64,000 bases of DNA from Methylobacterium sp. GXS13 (GCF_001455965.1 NZ_LKKO01000001.1:558001-622000), one strand, 5' to 3'; numbered from the stretch's first letter, positions 19,380-28,339 are shown. Notes: a model not told the origin generated them from the letters alone. Made by a program: numbers and translations.

Positions 19380-20072
19380 TCAGCAGGCGAGCCGATCGCA
19401 TCGCCGGGTGCTGGCGATCATCTTCGCCATGGCGTTGGCACCCGGATGGCCGAGGATGCCGCTGTTGCCAAGAACGTAGGACGGCGTTGCGTAAAGGCCG
19501 AGATCGGCCGCCATCCGCATCTGACCCTTGAGCGCCAGCCGGACCTCCTCGCTGTCGGCAATCTCCTCGACCTCCGCCTGCTGGATGCCGAGCGCGGCCG
19601 CGGCCGTCAGTGCGCCGGGCCCGTCGATGCGGCCAGGCTTGCTCAACAGGGTCCGGTAGAAATTCCAGGCGGCGGCCGAGCCGAGCTTGCGCTGGACGGC
19701 CAGCATCACCTTGGCCGCCTGAGCGGATTGCGGCGACAGGATCGGGTTGTTGACGAGGCCGATGCGCAGATCCGGATCGGAGTCTTGGAGGGCGACGACG
19801 TCGGCTGCGGCTTTACGGCAGTAGGGACAGTTGAAGTCGAAAAACTCGTAGAGCGTGGTCTGGCCCTCGCGCGGGCCGGCATAGGTGACGCCGCGCAGGC
19901 CCGGGATCTGCCCGGTGATCTCCCCCGGCAGGATCGAGTTCGCGACTGGCCTCCCATCGTCGCCGGTGACCGCGACGCGCTGGCCGTAGGATTGCGCGGC
20001 GGCACGCCCCGGTCCGGCAGCCAGGGAAGCGCCGGCGGCGATCGCGAGGAGGTGACGACGGGACAGCGTCAT
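19380..20072 (-). CDS. DsbA-family thiol oxidoreductase with Tat-type leader
   Basis: This 230-residue protein has a twin-arginine-like leader (MTLSRRHLLAIAAGASLAAG) and a thioredoxin-fold DsbA domain with active site C82-P-Y-C85 in EFFDFNCPYCRKA. The cis-Pro loop is in GLYATPSYVLGN. It resembles Com1/ScsC-type periplasmic disulfide oxidases or isomerases. Export through Tat is inferred from the leader. The ATG at 20072 is chosen over 20135 because the leader begins there. Downstream of it lies the atp operon promoter region; upstream is a second DsbA-fold gene. Confidence 0.88.
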   Translation of the reverse strand: MTLSRRHLLAIAAGASLAAGPGRAAAQSYGQRVAVTGDDGRPVANSILPGEITGQIPGLRGVTYAGPREGQTTLYEFFDFNCPYCRKAAADVVALQDSDPDLRIGLVNNPILSPQSAQAAKVMLAVQRKLGSAAAWNFYRTLLSKPGRIDGPGALTAAAALGIQQAEVEEIADSEEVRLALKGQMRMAADLGLYATPSYVLGNSGILGHPGANAMAKMIASTRRCDRLAC

Positions 20073-20164
20073 GAAAGTGTCCGGGATAAAAAATCGGTTT
20101 GGCCGAGACTGAGCCGGCCTGCGGGGTCGCGTCACGGTGATGGCGCAGGTCCGTGAACGCCGCC

Positions 20165-20791
20165 CTACCGGATCCCGGCCGGACGGTCGCCCACCGCCCA
20201 GGCCAAGGCCTGTTCCAGGCGGTCGTTGCCCCAGAACAGCTCGCCGTCATCGGCCAGGAAAGTCGGGGCGCCGTAGATGCCGCGGGAGCGCGCCTCCTCG
20301 ACGCTGACCCGCAGCCGGGTCTTGTTAGCCTCGCCGGCGGCGGCGCGCACGGTCTGGGTCCCATCCAGACCCAGCGAATCGAGGATTTCGACCACGGCGG
20401 TCGGCTCGGCGATGGAGCGGCCCTCGGCGAAGCTCGCGGAAAAGACCGCCTTCGAGAACGGCACCAGCCAATCCTGGTCGTGGCCGTAGACCGCCGCCCG
20501 CACCGCGCTGAGGCTGTTCTGGGGAAACTGCGCCGGCCGGGTCAGCGGCGGCAGCCCGAGCCGGGCGGCCTCCCGCTCCACGTCGCGCCACATGTTCTTG
20601 CCCTTGGCCGGGTAGAGGTTGAAGGGCGAGGTGGTCCAGCCCTGCGACGCGAACAGCGGCCCGACCAGGAACGGCCGCCAGCGTACCGCGACCCCGGCCT
20701 CGGCCGCGGCGGCCTCGATCCGCATCGCCGCGAGGTACGAATACGAGGAGGCGAATTCGTACCAGAACTCCAGGGTTGGCTGGCGCGCCAT
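20165..20791 (-). CDS. 2-hydroxychromene-2-carboxylate isomerase-like (DsbA family)
   Basis: This cytoplasmic protein of 208 residues opens with LEFWYEFASSYSYLAAMRIEA, where Ser residues replace the Cys pair of DsbA, as in HCCA isomerase and kappa-class GST relatives. The later GIYGAPTFLADDGELFWGNDRL is the typical cis-Pro region. HCCA isomerases use glutathione to isomerise an intermediate of naphthalene degradation, but many homologues act on unknown substrates. No aromatic-degradation genes are nearby, so the substrate is left open. Confidence 0.87.
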   Translation of the reverse strand: MARQPTLEFWYEFASSYSYLAAMRIEAAAAEAGVAVRWRPFLVGPLFASQGWTTSPFNLYPAKGKNMWRDVEREAARLGLPPLTRPAQFPQNSLSAVRAAVYGHDQDWLVPFSKAVFSASFAEGRSIAEPTAVVEILDSLGLDGTQTVRAAAGEANKTRLRVSVEEARSRGIYGAPTFLADDGELFWGNDRLEQALAWAVGDRPAGIR

Positions 20792-20995
20792 GGACTTGGC
20801 TTCTCCGATGCTCTTCGTGCGGCCGGGATCAGGCAATGCCCGCGCCGCGCCGTGCCTGACACGGCCGCAAGGCCGTCATGAGGCGAAACGCTGTCGATCG
20901 TCCGGCAACAGGCTACGCGCGAAGCGGCACGCCGGTTGCAGGCCGATGACACCCGCGATAAGCCGCCGACACCCTGCACCAGTTCCGGAACCAGC

Positions 20996-22234
20996 ATGTC
21001 CGATCCCGCGAAGAGCCCCGTGAAGAAGGTGGTGCTGGCCTATTCCGGCGGCCTGGACACCTCGATCATCCTGAAGTGGCTGCAGACCACCTACGGCTGC
21101 GAGGTCATCACCTTCACGGCCGATCTCGGCCAGGGTGAAGAGCTGGAGCCGGCCCGCCGCAAGGCCGAGCTGCTGGGGATCAAGCCCGAGAACATCTTCA
21201 TCGAGGATCTGCGCGAGGAGTTCGTGCGGGACTACGTGTTCCCGATGTTCCGCGCCAACGCCGTCTACGAGGGCGTGTACCTGCTCGGCACCTCGATCGC
21301 GCGACCGCTGATCGCCAAGAAGCAGATCGAGATCGCCGAGCGGCTCGGGGCCGACGCGGTCTGCCACGGCGCCACAGGCAAGGGCAACGACCAGGTCCGG
21401 TTCGAGCTCGGCTATTACGCGCTCAAGCCCGACGTGACGGTGATCGCCCCCTGGCGCGAGTGGGACCTGCGCTCGCGCGAGCAGCTGATCGCCTTCGCCG
21501 AGCAGCACCAGATCCCGATCGCCAAGGACAAGCGCGGCGAGAGCCCGTTCTCGGTGGACGCCAACCTCCTGCACGCCTCCTCGGAGGGCAAGGTGCTGGA
21601 AGATCCGGCGGTGGAAGTGCCCGACTATGTCTTCTCCCGGACGATCTCGCCCGAGCAGGCGCCGGACACGCCGACCATCGTCACGATCGGCTTCGAGAAG
21701 GGCGACGCGGTCTCGATCGACGGCGAAAAGCTCTCGCCCGCGAGCCTTCTGGCCAAGCTCAACCAGCTCGGCCACGACAACGGCATTGGCCGGCTCGACC
21801 TCGTCGAGAACCGCTTCGTCGGCATGAAGAGCCGCGGCATGTACGAGACGCCGGGCGGTACGATCCTGCTGCCGGCCCACCGGGCGATCGAGTCGATCAC
21901 GCTGGACCGGGGTGCGGCCCACCTCAAGGACCAGCTGATGCCGCAATACGCGGAGCTGATCTACAACGGCTTCTGGTTCTCGCCCGAGCGCGAGATGATC
22001 CAGGCGCTGATCGACAAGAGCCAGGAGAAGGTCACCGGCACGGTGCGGCTGAAGCTCTACAAGGGCGGCGTCCACGTGATCGGCCGCGAGAGCCCGCACT
22101 CGCTCTACGACCAGGACCTCGTGACCTTCGAGGAGGGCGCCGTCGCCTACGACCACCGCGACGCGGCGGGCTTCATCAAGCTCAACGCGCTCCGGCTGCG
22201 CACCCTGGCGCAGCGCAAGAAGCGGGACGCCTGA
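20996..22234 (+). CDS. argG: Argininosuccinate synthase
   Basis: This 412-residue cytoplasmic enzyme of arginine biosynthesis joins citrulline and aspartate using ATP. The N-terminal P-loop-like [16 protein letters not shown] (about 13-28), the [21 protein letters not shown] region and [22 protein letters not shown] are all characteristic. The ATG at 20996 is the family start; the frame is open a further 20 codons upstream without similarity. The stop codon lies in a hairpin shared with the convergent gene at 22256. A lyase-family relative of the next pathway enzyme (49040-50530) is in the same window but far away. Confidence 0.97.
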   Translation: MSDPAKSPVKKVVLAYSGGLDTSIILKWLQTTYGCEVITFTADLGQGEELEPARRKAELLGIKPENIFIEDLREEFVRDYVFPMFRANAVYEGVYLLGTSIARPLIAKKQIEIAERLGADAVCHGATGKGNDQVRFELGYYALKPDVTVIAPWREWDLRSREQLIAFAEQHQIPIAKDKRGESPFSVDANLLHASSEGKVLEDPAVEVPDYVFSRTISPEQAPDTPTIVTIGFEKGDAVSIDGEKLSPASLLAKLNQLGHDNGIGRLDLVENRFVGMKSRGMYETPGGTILLPAHRAIESITLDRGAAHLKDQLMPQYAELIYNGFWFSPEREMIQALIDKSQEKVTGTVRLKLYKGGVHVIGRESPHSLYDQDLVTFEEGAVAYDHRDAAGFIKLNALRLRTLAQRKKRDA

Positions 22235-22261
22235 GCGTCCCCCGGGGGCCCGCGCTCAGGC
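22229..22261. terminator. Hairpin spanning two convergent stop codons
   Basis: Perfect 9-bp arms GCCTGAGCG (22229-22237) and CGCTCAGGC (22253-22261) enclose a loop containing CCCCCGGGGG. The argG TGA and the TGA of the converging gene each lie within an arm. There is no T-run, so this would be a stable hairpin rather than a textbook intrinsic terminator; bidirectional termination is inferred. Confidence 0.55.
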
Positions 22262-22876
22262 GGGCTCCCACACCGACGCGGCGTTCCGGCGGTAGGTGCC
22301 GGGCCCGAGATCCGCGTAGCGCAGAAAGATCTGGAAGGCCGGCTGCATCTCGCGGTGAAGCCGGACCAGGCTGTCCGGATCAGCCGTCCCATCCAGATGG
22401 CGGCCCATGTCGAGGGTGTACGCTTCCGTCCCGCCATAGGGCCGCTCCGGGTCGATGCGCGGAACGCCGTGATCGTCGTCCCATATGTGGTTGAGCCGCG
22501 GGATCAGCGCGAGGTGATCCTCCGTCACCGCGAAGGTGATGTGCTCGGGCGTCTCGCCGGTGGCGGCATCCCGGAAGACGTCGGTGATCGCCGCGCAATC
22601 CAGCTTGGCGAGCGGGTTGTGGTACTGGTAGCGGCCGGGCTTGAGCTTGGCGTTCTGCGAAAAAACGGCGATCCCATCCTCCAGCGCCCGATGCTCCTCC
22701 TCGGCACCGTCATCGTCTCCCGTCACGTTCGCGATGTCGCCGTCCCGGTCCCGGCTGCCGTAGGGCGCCTCCGGGTGGATCATCGGCGCGCCGGGCTCGG
22801 CGCCGTTCCAGGCGACCACCATCCGGCGGATCAGGGCGATGCGCTCGAGGGTGAGGTCATAGACGGCGTCGTTCAT
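22256..22876 (-). CDS. Uncharacterised protein with internal duplication
   Basis: This 206-residue acidic protein has no signal peptide or membrane segment, and I do not recognise the family. It appears to hold two copies of a unit of about 80 residues. Unit 1 (about 8-88) has IALIRRMVVAWNG, IHPEAPYG (33-40) and LKPGRYQYHN (78-87). Unit 2 (about 116-198) has LALIPRLNHIWDD, IDPERPYG (141-148) and LGPGTYRRN (190-198). ATG at 22876 is the only good start. It converges on argG and diverges from the next gene. Confidence 0.8.
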   Translation of the reverse strand: MNDAVYDLTLERIALIRRMVVAWNGAEPGAPMIHPEAPYGSRDRDGDIANVTGDDDGAEEEHRALEDGIAVFSQNAKLKPGRYQYHNPLAKLDCAAITDVFRDAATGETPEHITFAVTEDHLALIPRLNHIWDDDHGVPRIDPERPYGGTEAYTLDMGRHLDGTADPDSLVRLHREMQPAFQIFLRYADLGPGTYRRNAASVWEPA

Positions 22877-22997
22877 AATCGGTGGGTCCCAGGTGTCGCG
22901 GATCTGGCGCCCCTCTTACAGAGCCGATTCGGCGGCTGCTACCGCCTGCAATCCGCTTGCATCCGTGTGCGGTCCGATCAACCTGTATCGGGTCCGG

Positions 22998-23648
22998 ATG
23001 TCGCGAGTCGGGGACGCCCATGGCTGGTTCGGTTATATGACGGCGCGGGGCGATCGGCCCGAGCGGCGCAATCCCGCACTGCCGCAAACCGGCATGCGCC
23101 TCCTGGACCGATACCTGCCGACCTACCAGTTCAGCGAGACGCATGCCTGCCGGGTGGCCGCCGAACCGGCCTCGATCCTCGACAGCGTCGTCGCCTATCG
23201 CCCGGACCCGGACCGGTTCTTCCGGTTCATGATCGGCCTGCGGGAACTTCCGATGCGCCTCCTCCATGAGCCGGAGGCAACGTGGGCGCCGTTCGGCTTC
23301 CACGAGTTCACGGTGCTCGACCGAAGCGAGACCGAGATCGTCTACGGCTTGATCGGCCGGTTCTGGCGCCCGGATTTCGGCCTGGAGCCGATCAATGACG
23401 GCGACGCTTTCCTGGCGTTCGACGCGCCCCAAGCGGCCAAGCTCGCCCTGGCCTTCACGGCGCAGCGCGATCCCGACGGCCGGACCCGGCTCATCGCCGA
23501 GACGCGCGTGTCCTGCGCGAGCCGCGCCGCGTGCCTGAAATTCACGCCCTACTGGCTCCTGATCCGCCCGGTCAGCGGCCTCGTTCGCCGCCGTTCCCTC
23601 GCGTCAATCAAGAGCGCCAGCGAGCGGACAGCGCGCGGCCAAACGTAA
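22998..23648 (+). CDS. Conserved hypothetical protein, SRPBCC-like
   Basis: This protein of about 216 residues (less if a later start is used) has the core RLLDRYLPTYQFSETHACRVAAEPASILDSV, then FRFMIGLRELP, VYGLIGRFWRPDFGLEPI, ETRVSCASRAACLKFTPYWLLIRPVSGLVRRRSL. I recall similar uncharacterised proteins in actinobacteria and proteobacteria; alternating strands with a long C-terminal helix suggest a START/SRPBCC-type ligand-binding fold, but that is inference. Starts at 22998, 23037 and 23094 are all possible, and none has a strong ribosome-binding site. It converges on mtgA, whose stop is 5 bases away. Confidence 0.72.
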   Translation: MSRVGDAHGWFGYMTARGDRPERRNPALPQTGMRLLDRYLPTYQFSETHACRVAAEPASILDSVVAYRPDPDRFFRFMIGLRELPMRLLHEPEATWAPFGFHEFTVLDRSETEIVYGLIGRFWRPDFGLEPINDGDAFLAFDAPQAAKLALAFTAQRDPDGRTRLIAETRVSCASRAACLKFTPYWLLIRPVSGLVRRRSLASIKSASERTARGQT

Positions 23649-23653
23649 AAGAA

Positions 23654-24454
23654 TTACCGTCGCAGGCAGCCCGTGAGCCCCTCGATCTGACCCATCATCG
23701 CCTGGATCTGTGCGGCGCGGCGGCGGACGCCGGGGGAGGGACGGCCGGCGCTGCGGGTGATTGGGTTCGGCAGGACGGCGGCCAGCAGCGCCGCCTCGCT
23801 TCGGCTCAAGCGGCTGGCATCCTTTCCGAACCAGTGGCGGCTCGCCGCCTGCGCGCCGTAGATCCCATCGCCCCATTCGGCGACGTTGAGATAAATCTCC
23901 ATCATCCGCCGCTTGCCCCAGAGAGCGTCGAGCGCAAGCGCGAGCGGAATCTCGAAGGCTTTCCGGATGTAGGACCGGCCCGGCCATAGGAAGACGTTCT
24001 TCACGGTCTGCATGGCGATGGTCGAAGCGCCCCGGCTCGGCGAATCCTCATCCTCCACGACTTCGCGGATCGCGCCGAAATCGACGCCGTAATCCAGGCA
24101 GAAGCGTTGGTCCTCCGAGGCGATCACCGCCTGCGGCAGCACCGGCGCGATCGACGCCAGCGGCACCGGATCCCGGCTCACAGGCTGAAGCGTCAACCAC
24201 CGCCCAAGCATCAGGGTCGACGGCGGCGTCACCGCGCTATAGACGAGCGCCAGCGTGAGCGTGAAAACGAATCCGACGGCGGGGAGCAACAGCAGCGCTC
24301 CCACGATCCGGCGCACACGGCGGGAGCGCCTCGGGCGAGCGCGCGGCAGGTCGCGTGGGTGCACGCGAGACGCCGCGGTCCGCCTGGGTCCGGTTCGGTC
24401 GAACTTGATTTCGTCTCCGCGCAAAGCGACGCCCGATTGATTTCGCCAGGCCAA
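23654..24454 (-). CDS. mtgA: Monofunctional biosynthetic peptidoglycan transglycosylase
   Basis: This 266-residue family GT51 enzyme polymerises lipid II into glycan strands at the outer face of the inner membrane. It has a basic N-terminal tail, one membrane anchor (about 50-75, VGALLLLPAVGFVFTLTLALVY), motif 1 with the catalytic Glu in ASEDQRFCLDYGVD, motif 2 GASTIAMQTVKNVFLW, motif 3 RKAFEIPLALALDALWGKRRMMEIYLN and the WGDGIYGAQAASRHWFGK segment. There is no transpeptidase domain. The first ATG lies only 18 bases from the ATG of the divergent polyprenyl synthase, so a later start may be the true one. Confidence 0.93.
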   Translation of the reverse strand: MAWRNQSGVALRGDEIKFDRTGPRRTAASRVHPRDLPRARPRRSRRVRRIVGALLLLPAVGFVFTLTLALVYSAVTPPSTLMLGRWLTLQPVSRDPVPLASIAPVLPQAVIASEDQRFCLDYGVDFGAIREVVEDEDSPSRGASTIAMQTVKNVFLWPGRSYIRKAFEIPLALALDALWGKRRMMEIYLNVAEWGDGIYGAQAASRHWFGKDASRLSRSEAALLAAVLPNPITRSAGRPSPGVRRRAAQIQAMMGQIEGLTGCLRR

Positions 24455-24472
24455 GACCGGACGCAGCGCCCG

Positions 24473-25444
24473 ATGACCTCGACTTCCTCAACGCAGGCTC
24501 AGACCGGTTCGGTCAAGGCTGGCACACCCGCCTCCGAGTTTTCCCACAGGCTGGCGCAGGTCGCCGAGACGGTCGAGACCTTCCTGGTCGATCGTCTCGG
24601 ACCGGAGGTCGGCCCCGGCGAGATCGCCCGACCGCCACGTCTGATGGAAGCGATGCGCCACGCCGTGCTGGGCGGCGGCAAGCGCCTGCGCCCGTTCCTC
24701 GCCATCGAGACCGCCCGGATGCTGGGCGGCTCCGAGGCCGCGGCACTGGCGGCCGGCGCCGGAGTCGAGCTCGTGCATTGCTACAGCCTCGTGCATGACG
24801 ACCTGCCAGCCATGGACGACGACGACATGCGTCGCGGCAAGCCGACGGTGCACAAGGCCTATGACGAGGCGACCGCGATCCTGGTCGGCGACGCCCTTCA
24901 AACGCTGGCCTTCGAGATCGTGGCCGATCCGACCTGGCAGCCGGACGCGCGGATCCGGGCCGACCTGGTGCTCGGGCTGGCCCGCGCCTCCGGTCTCGGC
25001 GGCATGGTCGGTGGTCAGCTCCTCGACCTCACCGCCGAGGGGCGATTCGGTGCGGCCAACATGGATGTGGATGACACCCTGCGGATGCAGGCGATGAAGA
25101 CCGGGGCCATCCTGGCCTTCTCGGTGGAAGCCGGCGCGATCGTCGGCGGCGCCGACGAGGGGCAGCGGGCGGCGCTGCTGCGCTACGGGCTGGCGCTCGG
25201 CCAGGCCTTCCAGATCGCCGACGACATCCTCGACCGGGAAGCCTCCCCGGAGGCGATGGGCAAGGCCACCGGCAAGGACAAGGATGCCGGCAAGGCCACG
25301 CTGGTCGACCGCCTCGGCCTCGACGGCGCCCGGGCCGAATGCGACCGCTTGGTCGGCGTCTGTGAGGACGCGGTGGCGCTCTGGGGCGAGAAGGCGCGCA
25401 CCCTCCGGGATGCGGCCCGATTCACGGTCGCGCGCAAGACCTGA
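24473..25444 (+). CDS. ispA: Polyprenyl (farnesyl/geranylgeranyl) diphosphate synthase
   Basis: This 323-residue trans-prenyltransferase condenses isopentenyl diphosphate with allylic diphosphates. The first Asp-rich motif is LVHDDLPAMDDDDMRRGKPT, the second is QIADDILD, and the substrate-binding GGGKRLRPFL is present. The spacing of the first motif (DDxxxxD-type, with DLPAMDDDD) is that of bacterial FPP/GGPP synthases of the IspA type; exact chain length is not decided by sequence alone. ATG at 24473 gives MTSTSSTQAQ. It is transcribed away from mtgA. Confidence 0.9.
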   Translation: MTSTSSTQAQTGSVKAGTPASEFSHRLAQVAETVETFLVDRLGPEVGPGEIARPPRLMEAMRHAVLGGGKRLRPFLAIETARMLGGSEAAALAAGAGVELVHCYSLVHDDLPAMDDDDMRRGKPTVHKAYDEATAILVGDALQTLAFEIVADPTWQPDARIRADLVLGLARASGLGGMVGGQLLDLTAEGRFGAANMDVDDTLRMQAMKTGAILAFSVEAGAIVGGADEGQRAALLRYGLALGQAFQIADDILDREASPEAMGKATGKDKDAGKATLVDRLGLDGARAECDRLVGVCEDAVALWGEKARTLRDAARFTVARKT

Positions 25445-25498
25445 GCGACACGGGGCCGTCTCGGACCCATGCTCCTAGGGCAGGGCATGGCCGGATCG

Positions 25499-25553
25499 CG
25501 ACAATTGAACGGGTCGGTTTGACCGACCCGCAAGGGCACAGCCTCGATTGTCG
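25499..25553. repeat. Nested inverted repeats downstream of ispA
   Basis: An inner perfect hairpin GGGTCGGT-TTG-ACCGACCC (25511-25529) lies within outer arms CGACAAT (25499-25505) and ATTGTCG (25547-25553). It sits between the ispA stop and a short open frame. It may act as a transcript end or a protein site; there is no T-run. Confidence 0.6.
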
Positions 25554-25556
25554 GGC

Positions 25557-25694
25557 ATGCCCTCCTGTCCGTCCCTCTCCCGCATCCTGGCCGCCGGCTC
25601 GGGGCTCGGCGGGCTCGGTTACATGATGACCGATCCGGATCCGTCCGTGGAGAGCGTCATGACCGGCCTGTCGTGCCTGGTGCTGTGTGTTATA
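25557..25694 (+). pseudogene. Short ORF apparently interrupted by the IS630 element
   Basis: An ATG at 25557 opens a frame of about 46 codons with two hydrophobic stretches (ILAAGSGLGGLGYMM and MTGLSCLVLCVI) that runs into the left end of the IS element and then reads IS sequence. Removing the element does not restore a convincing longer protein, so this may be the 5' end of a small membrane-protein gene or chance. No homologue is recognised. Confidence 0.3.
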
Positions 25695-26857
25695 CCAAGC
25701 CTCGTTGAGCGGGACTCACGCGGGGTAGCGGATCGGACAGGGGTGTGATTCTGTCCTCGGGTTTCGAGCCTGAGGAGGATGGGATGGCGGCTCCTATACC
25801 GCTGCGGCCAGACTTCGATGCCGCGGCCCTGCGTGCCCTGGCGAAGCGTTCGCTTGAGCCGGATCAGACCCGCCGCCTGCTGGCCCTGTCAGCGATCTAC
25901 GCGGGCAGCCCGCGCTCTGAGGCGGCCGCTCTCGGCGGCGTCGGGCTCCAGACCGTGCGGGACTGGGTGCTCGCCTTCAACGCTGAGGGGCCAGATGGGC
26001 TGATCGGCGGCAAGGCTCTCGGCGCTCGCCCGCGCCTGAACGTCGAGCAGCGGGAGGCGCTGCGTGCCTTGGTCGAGCAGGGGCCGATGCCGGCCGCCCA
26101 CGGGGTGGTGCGCTGGCGGTTGATCGATCTCGCCCAGATCCTGTTCGAAGATCACGGGGTCTCTGTCTCCGAGCAGACGCTGAGCCGGGTTCTGCGGAGC
26201 ATGGGCTACCGCAAGCTCTCGGCTCGTCCGCGCCATCACGCGCAGGATCAGGACGCCATCCCGGTTTTTAAAAAGCCTTTCCCGCCCGCCTGGCAGAGAT
26301 CGCGCAGGCCACGGGCGGCAAGCCGATAGAGATCTGGTTTTCCGACGAGGCTCGGATCGGGCAGAAAAACACGATCAGCCGCCGCTGGGCACGCCGTGGC
26401 ACACGCCCAGTGGCCGCGAAGGACCAGCGCACCGCCTCCGCTTACCTCTTCGGCGCGATCTGCCCGGCTCGTGGCACGGGAGCCGGGCTCGTTATGCCCC
26501 ACTGCACCAAAGAGGCGATGAACCTGCACCTGGCCGAGATCGCCAGGGCCGTCGCGTCGGGCGCGCACGCCGTGCTCCTGCTCGATCAGGCCGGCTGGCA
26601 CATGACCCGGAAGCTCGTGATCCCGCCCAACATCACCTTGCTGCCGCTGCCAGCGCGCTCGCCCGAACTGAACCCCGTCGAGAACCTCTGGCAGTTCATC
26701 CGTGAGAACTGGCTCGGCAATCGGATCTTTGCTTCATACGAGGCCATCCTCGACCACTGCTGCGACGCCTGGAACAAACTCATCGACCAGCCCTGGCGCA
26801 TCATGTCCATCGGCCTGCGCGCCTGGGCTCATGAGTTCTGATCAGTGAGAGTTAGTA
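25693..26857 (+). mobile_element. IS630-family insertion sequence
   Basis: The element runs from about 25695 to 26855 and is flanked by TA on both sides (25693-25694 and 26856-26857), as expected for IS630/Tc1-mariner transposition. The terminal inverted repeats are imperfect: left ATACCAAGCCTCGTTGAGC continuing GGGACTCACG, and right (reverse complement) ATACTAACTCTCACTGATC continuing AGAACTCATG, about 20 of 29 matching. It carries one transposase split over two frames. It lies between ispA and the sugar ABC operon. Confidence 0.85.
25784..26841 (+). CDS. IS630-family transposase, two frames (likely programmed or mutational frameshift)
   Basis: Frame 1 (25784 to about 26275; GTG 25745 also possible) encodes the helix-turn-helix region with PRSEAAALGGVGLQTVRDWV and LSRVLRSMGYRKLS. 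Frame 2 (about 26272-26841, one base back) encodes the DDE catalytic part: WFSDEARIG (first D), VLLLDQAGWH (second D) and NPVENLWQFI (E). The switch falls at a run of five T then five A (26265-26274, TTTTT-AAAAA-G). Many IS630 members make the transposase by -1 slippage at such runs, so this is probably functional, but a one-base mutation would look the same. Confidence 0.8.
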
Positions 26858-27110
26858 TTAGCTTCTCGGCGATGCCAACAGCGAAGCCGGCCAAGCATCG
26901 GGCACCCGTCCCGACCCCGCCACCGCCGGCACCCGAGCCGCAGACGATGCCGCTCCTGCCGGGACCGCAGCCGCATCAGCTGCTCATGACGACGATCGCG
27001 CCACCCGACCGCGAGCTCCCCGAGTTGGGTAGCCAACGGCAGCGCAGCGGCGACCGGCAGCTTCAACCGACCGCGTAGATCGGCGGCGGCGGACCGGCCG
27101 TCTTCTGGCG

Positions 27111-28339
27111 TCAGGCGCGGTTCTTCTTGTTGTAGACGTCGAGGCAGACCGCAGCGAGCAGCACGATCCCCTTGATCACCTGCTGGTAGTCGATGCCGAT
27201 GCCGAGGATCGACATGCCGTTGTTCATCACGCCGATGATGAACGCCCCGATGACGACCCCTGAGACCTTTCCGATGCCGCCGGCCGCGGAGGCGCCCCCG
27301 ATGAAGCAGGCGGCGATTACGTCGAGCTCGAAGCCGACGCCGGCCTTCGGGGTCGCGGTGTTGAGCCGCGCGGCGAAGATCATGCCGGCGAGCCCGGCCA
27401 GCGCGCCCATATTGGCGAAGGTCAGGAAGGTCAGCTGCTCGGTCTTGATGCCGGACAGGCGTGCAGCCTTGATGTTGCCGCCGAGCGCGTAGATCCGCCG
27501 CCCGATCGTCGTGCGCGTGGTGATGAACCGGTACAGCATCACCAGCACGAACATCACGATCAGCACGTTGGGCAGGCCGCGATACGCGCTCATCTGATAC
27601 GCGAAGGCGAGGATCACGATGGTCGTGATGCCGTTGCGGGCCACGAACGCGGCCACGCTGTCGGGCTGGCTGCCATGGCGGACCTGCGCTGCGCGGCGCT
27701 GCCAGTTCATGCCGAACAGGGTGAGCGCGAGCACCGCCCCGATCAGCACCGAAGTCCAGGGCCCAGCGAAATTGGTCAGGAAACCCTTGGCGAGGAGCTG
27801 GAACACCTCCGGGAACGGCCCGATCGAGGCGCCCTGGAGTAGAACGAGGGTCAGGCCGCGGAACACCAGCATGCCGGCCAGGGTGACGATGAAGCTGGGA
27901 ATACCGAGATAGGCGACGAAAGCCCCCTGCAGCCCGCCGATGGCGGCGCCGACCGCGAGGCAGATGATCGTCGCGGAGAGCGGATCGAGGCCGACGCGGA
28001 CCATCAGAAGGGCCGCCAAGGGCCGACGAAGCCGACGATCGAGCCGATCGACAGGTCGATATGCCCGGCCACGATGACGAGCAGCATGCCCAGCGCCATC
28101 ACGACGACGTAGCTGTTCTGCAGGATCAGGTTGGTGAGGTTGAGCGGCTGGAACAGCACGCCGTTGGTCGTGTACTCGAAGAACAGCGTGATCAGCAGCA
28201 GGGCGACCAGCAGCCCGTAATCCCGGACCTGCGAGGTCCCGAGGAAGCCGCGTTTCGCCCGCGCATCGGCGGCTGGCTTGGCTTCGGGAATGGAGGCGGC
28301 GCCAGAGGTCATCGACTTGCCCGCAGAGAGGTCGTTCAT
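27111..28339 (-). pseudogene. gguB: Sugar ABC transporter permease GguB, frameshifted
   Basis: This is an inner-membrane permease of the multiple-monosaccharide importer. Reading starts at ATG 28339, which overlaps the gguA stop by 4 bases, and is normal through IVAGHIDLSIGSIVGFVG. A frameshift at about 28021 then leads to a TGA at 28004-28006. The other frame resumes at once with LAALLMVRVGLDPLSATI and runs to 27111. Family members read GFVGA-LAA-LMV here, so one base (a G in GGC-GCC) is missing. Adding one base makes 1230 nt, an exact 409-residue frame. It is either a recent inactivation or a sequencing error. Confidence 0.85.

Noticed and set aside
26845-27078. Pro-rich 77-codon ORF just after the IS element
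   Set aside because: It starts within the IS inverted repeat, and its composition looks like GC-driven noise.
26862-27110. Possible gene between the IS element and gguB
   Set aside because: Open frames on both strands are short and low quality; nothing recognisable.
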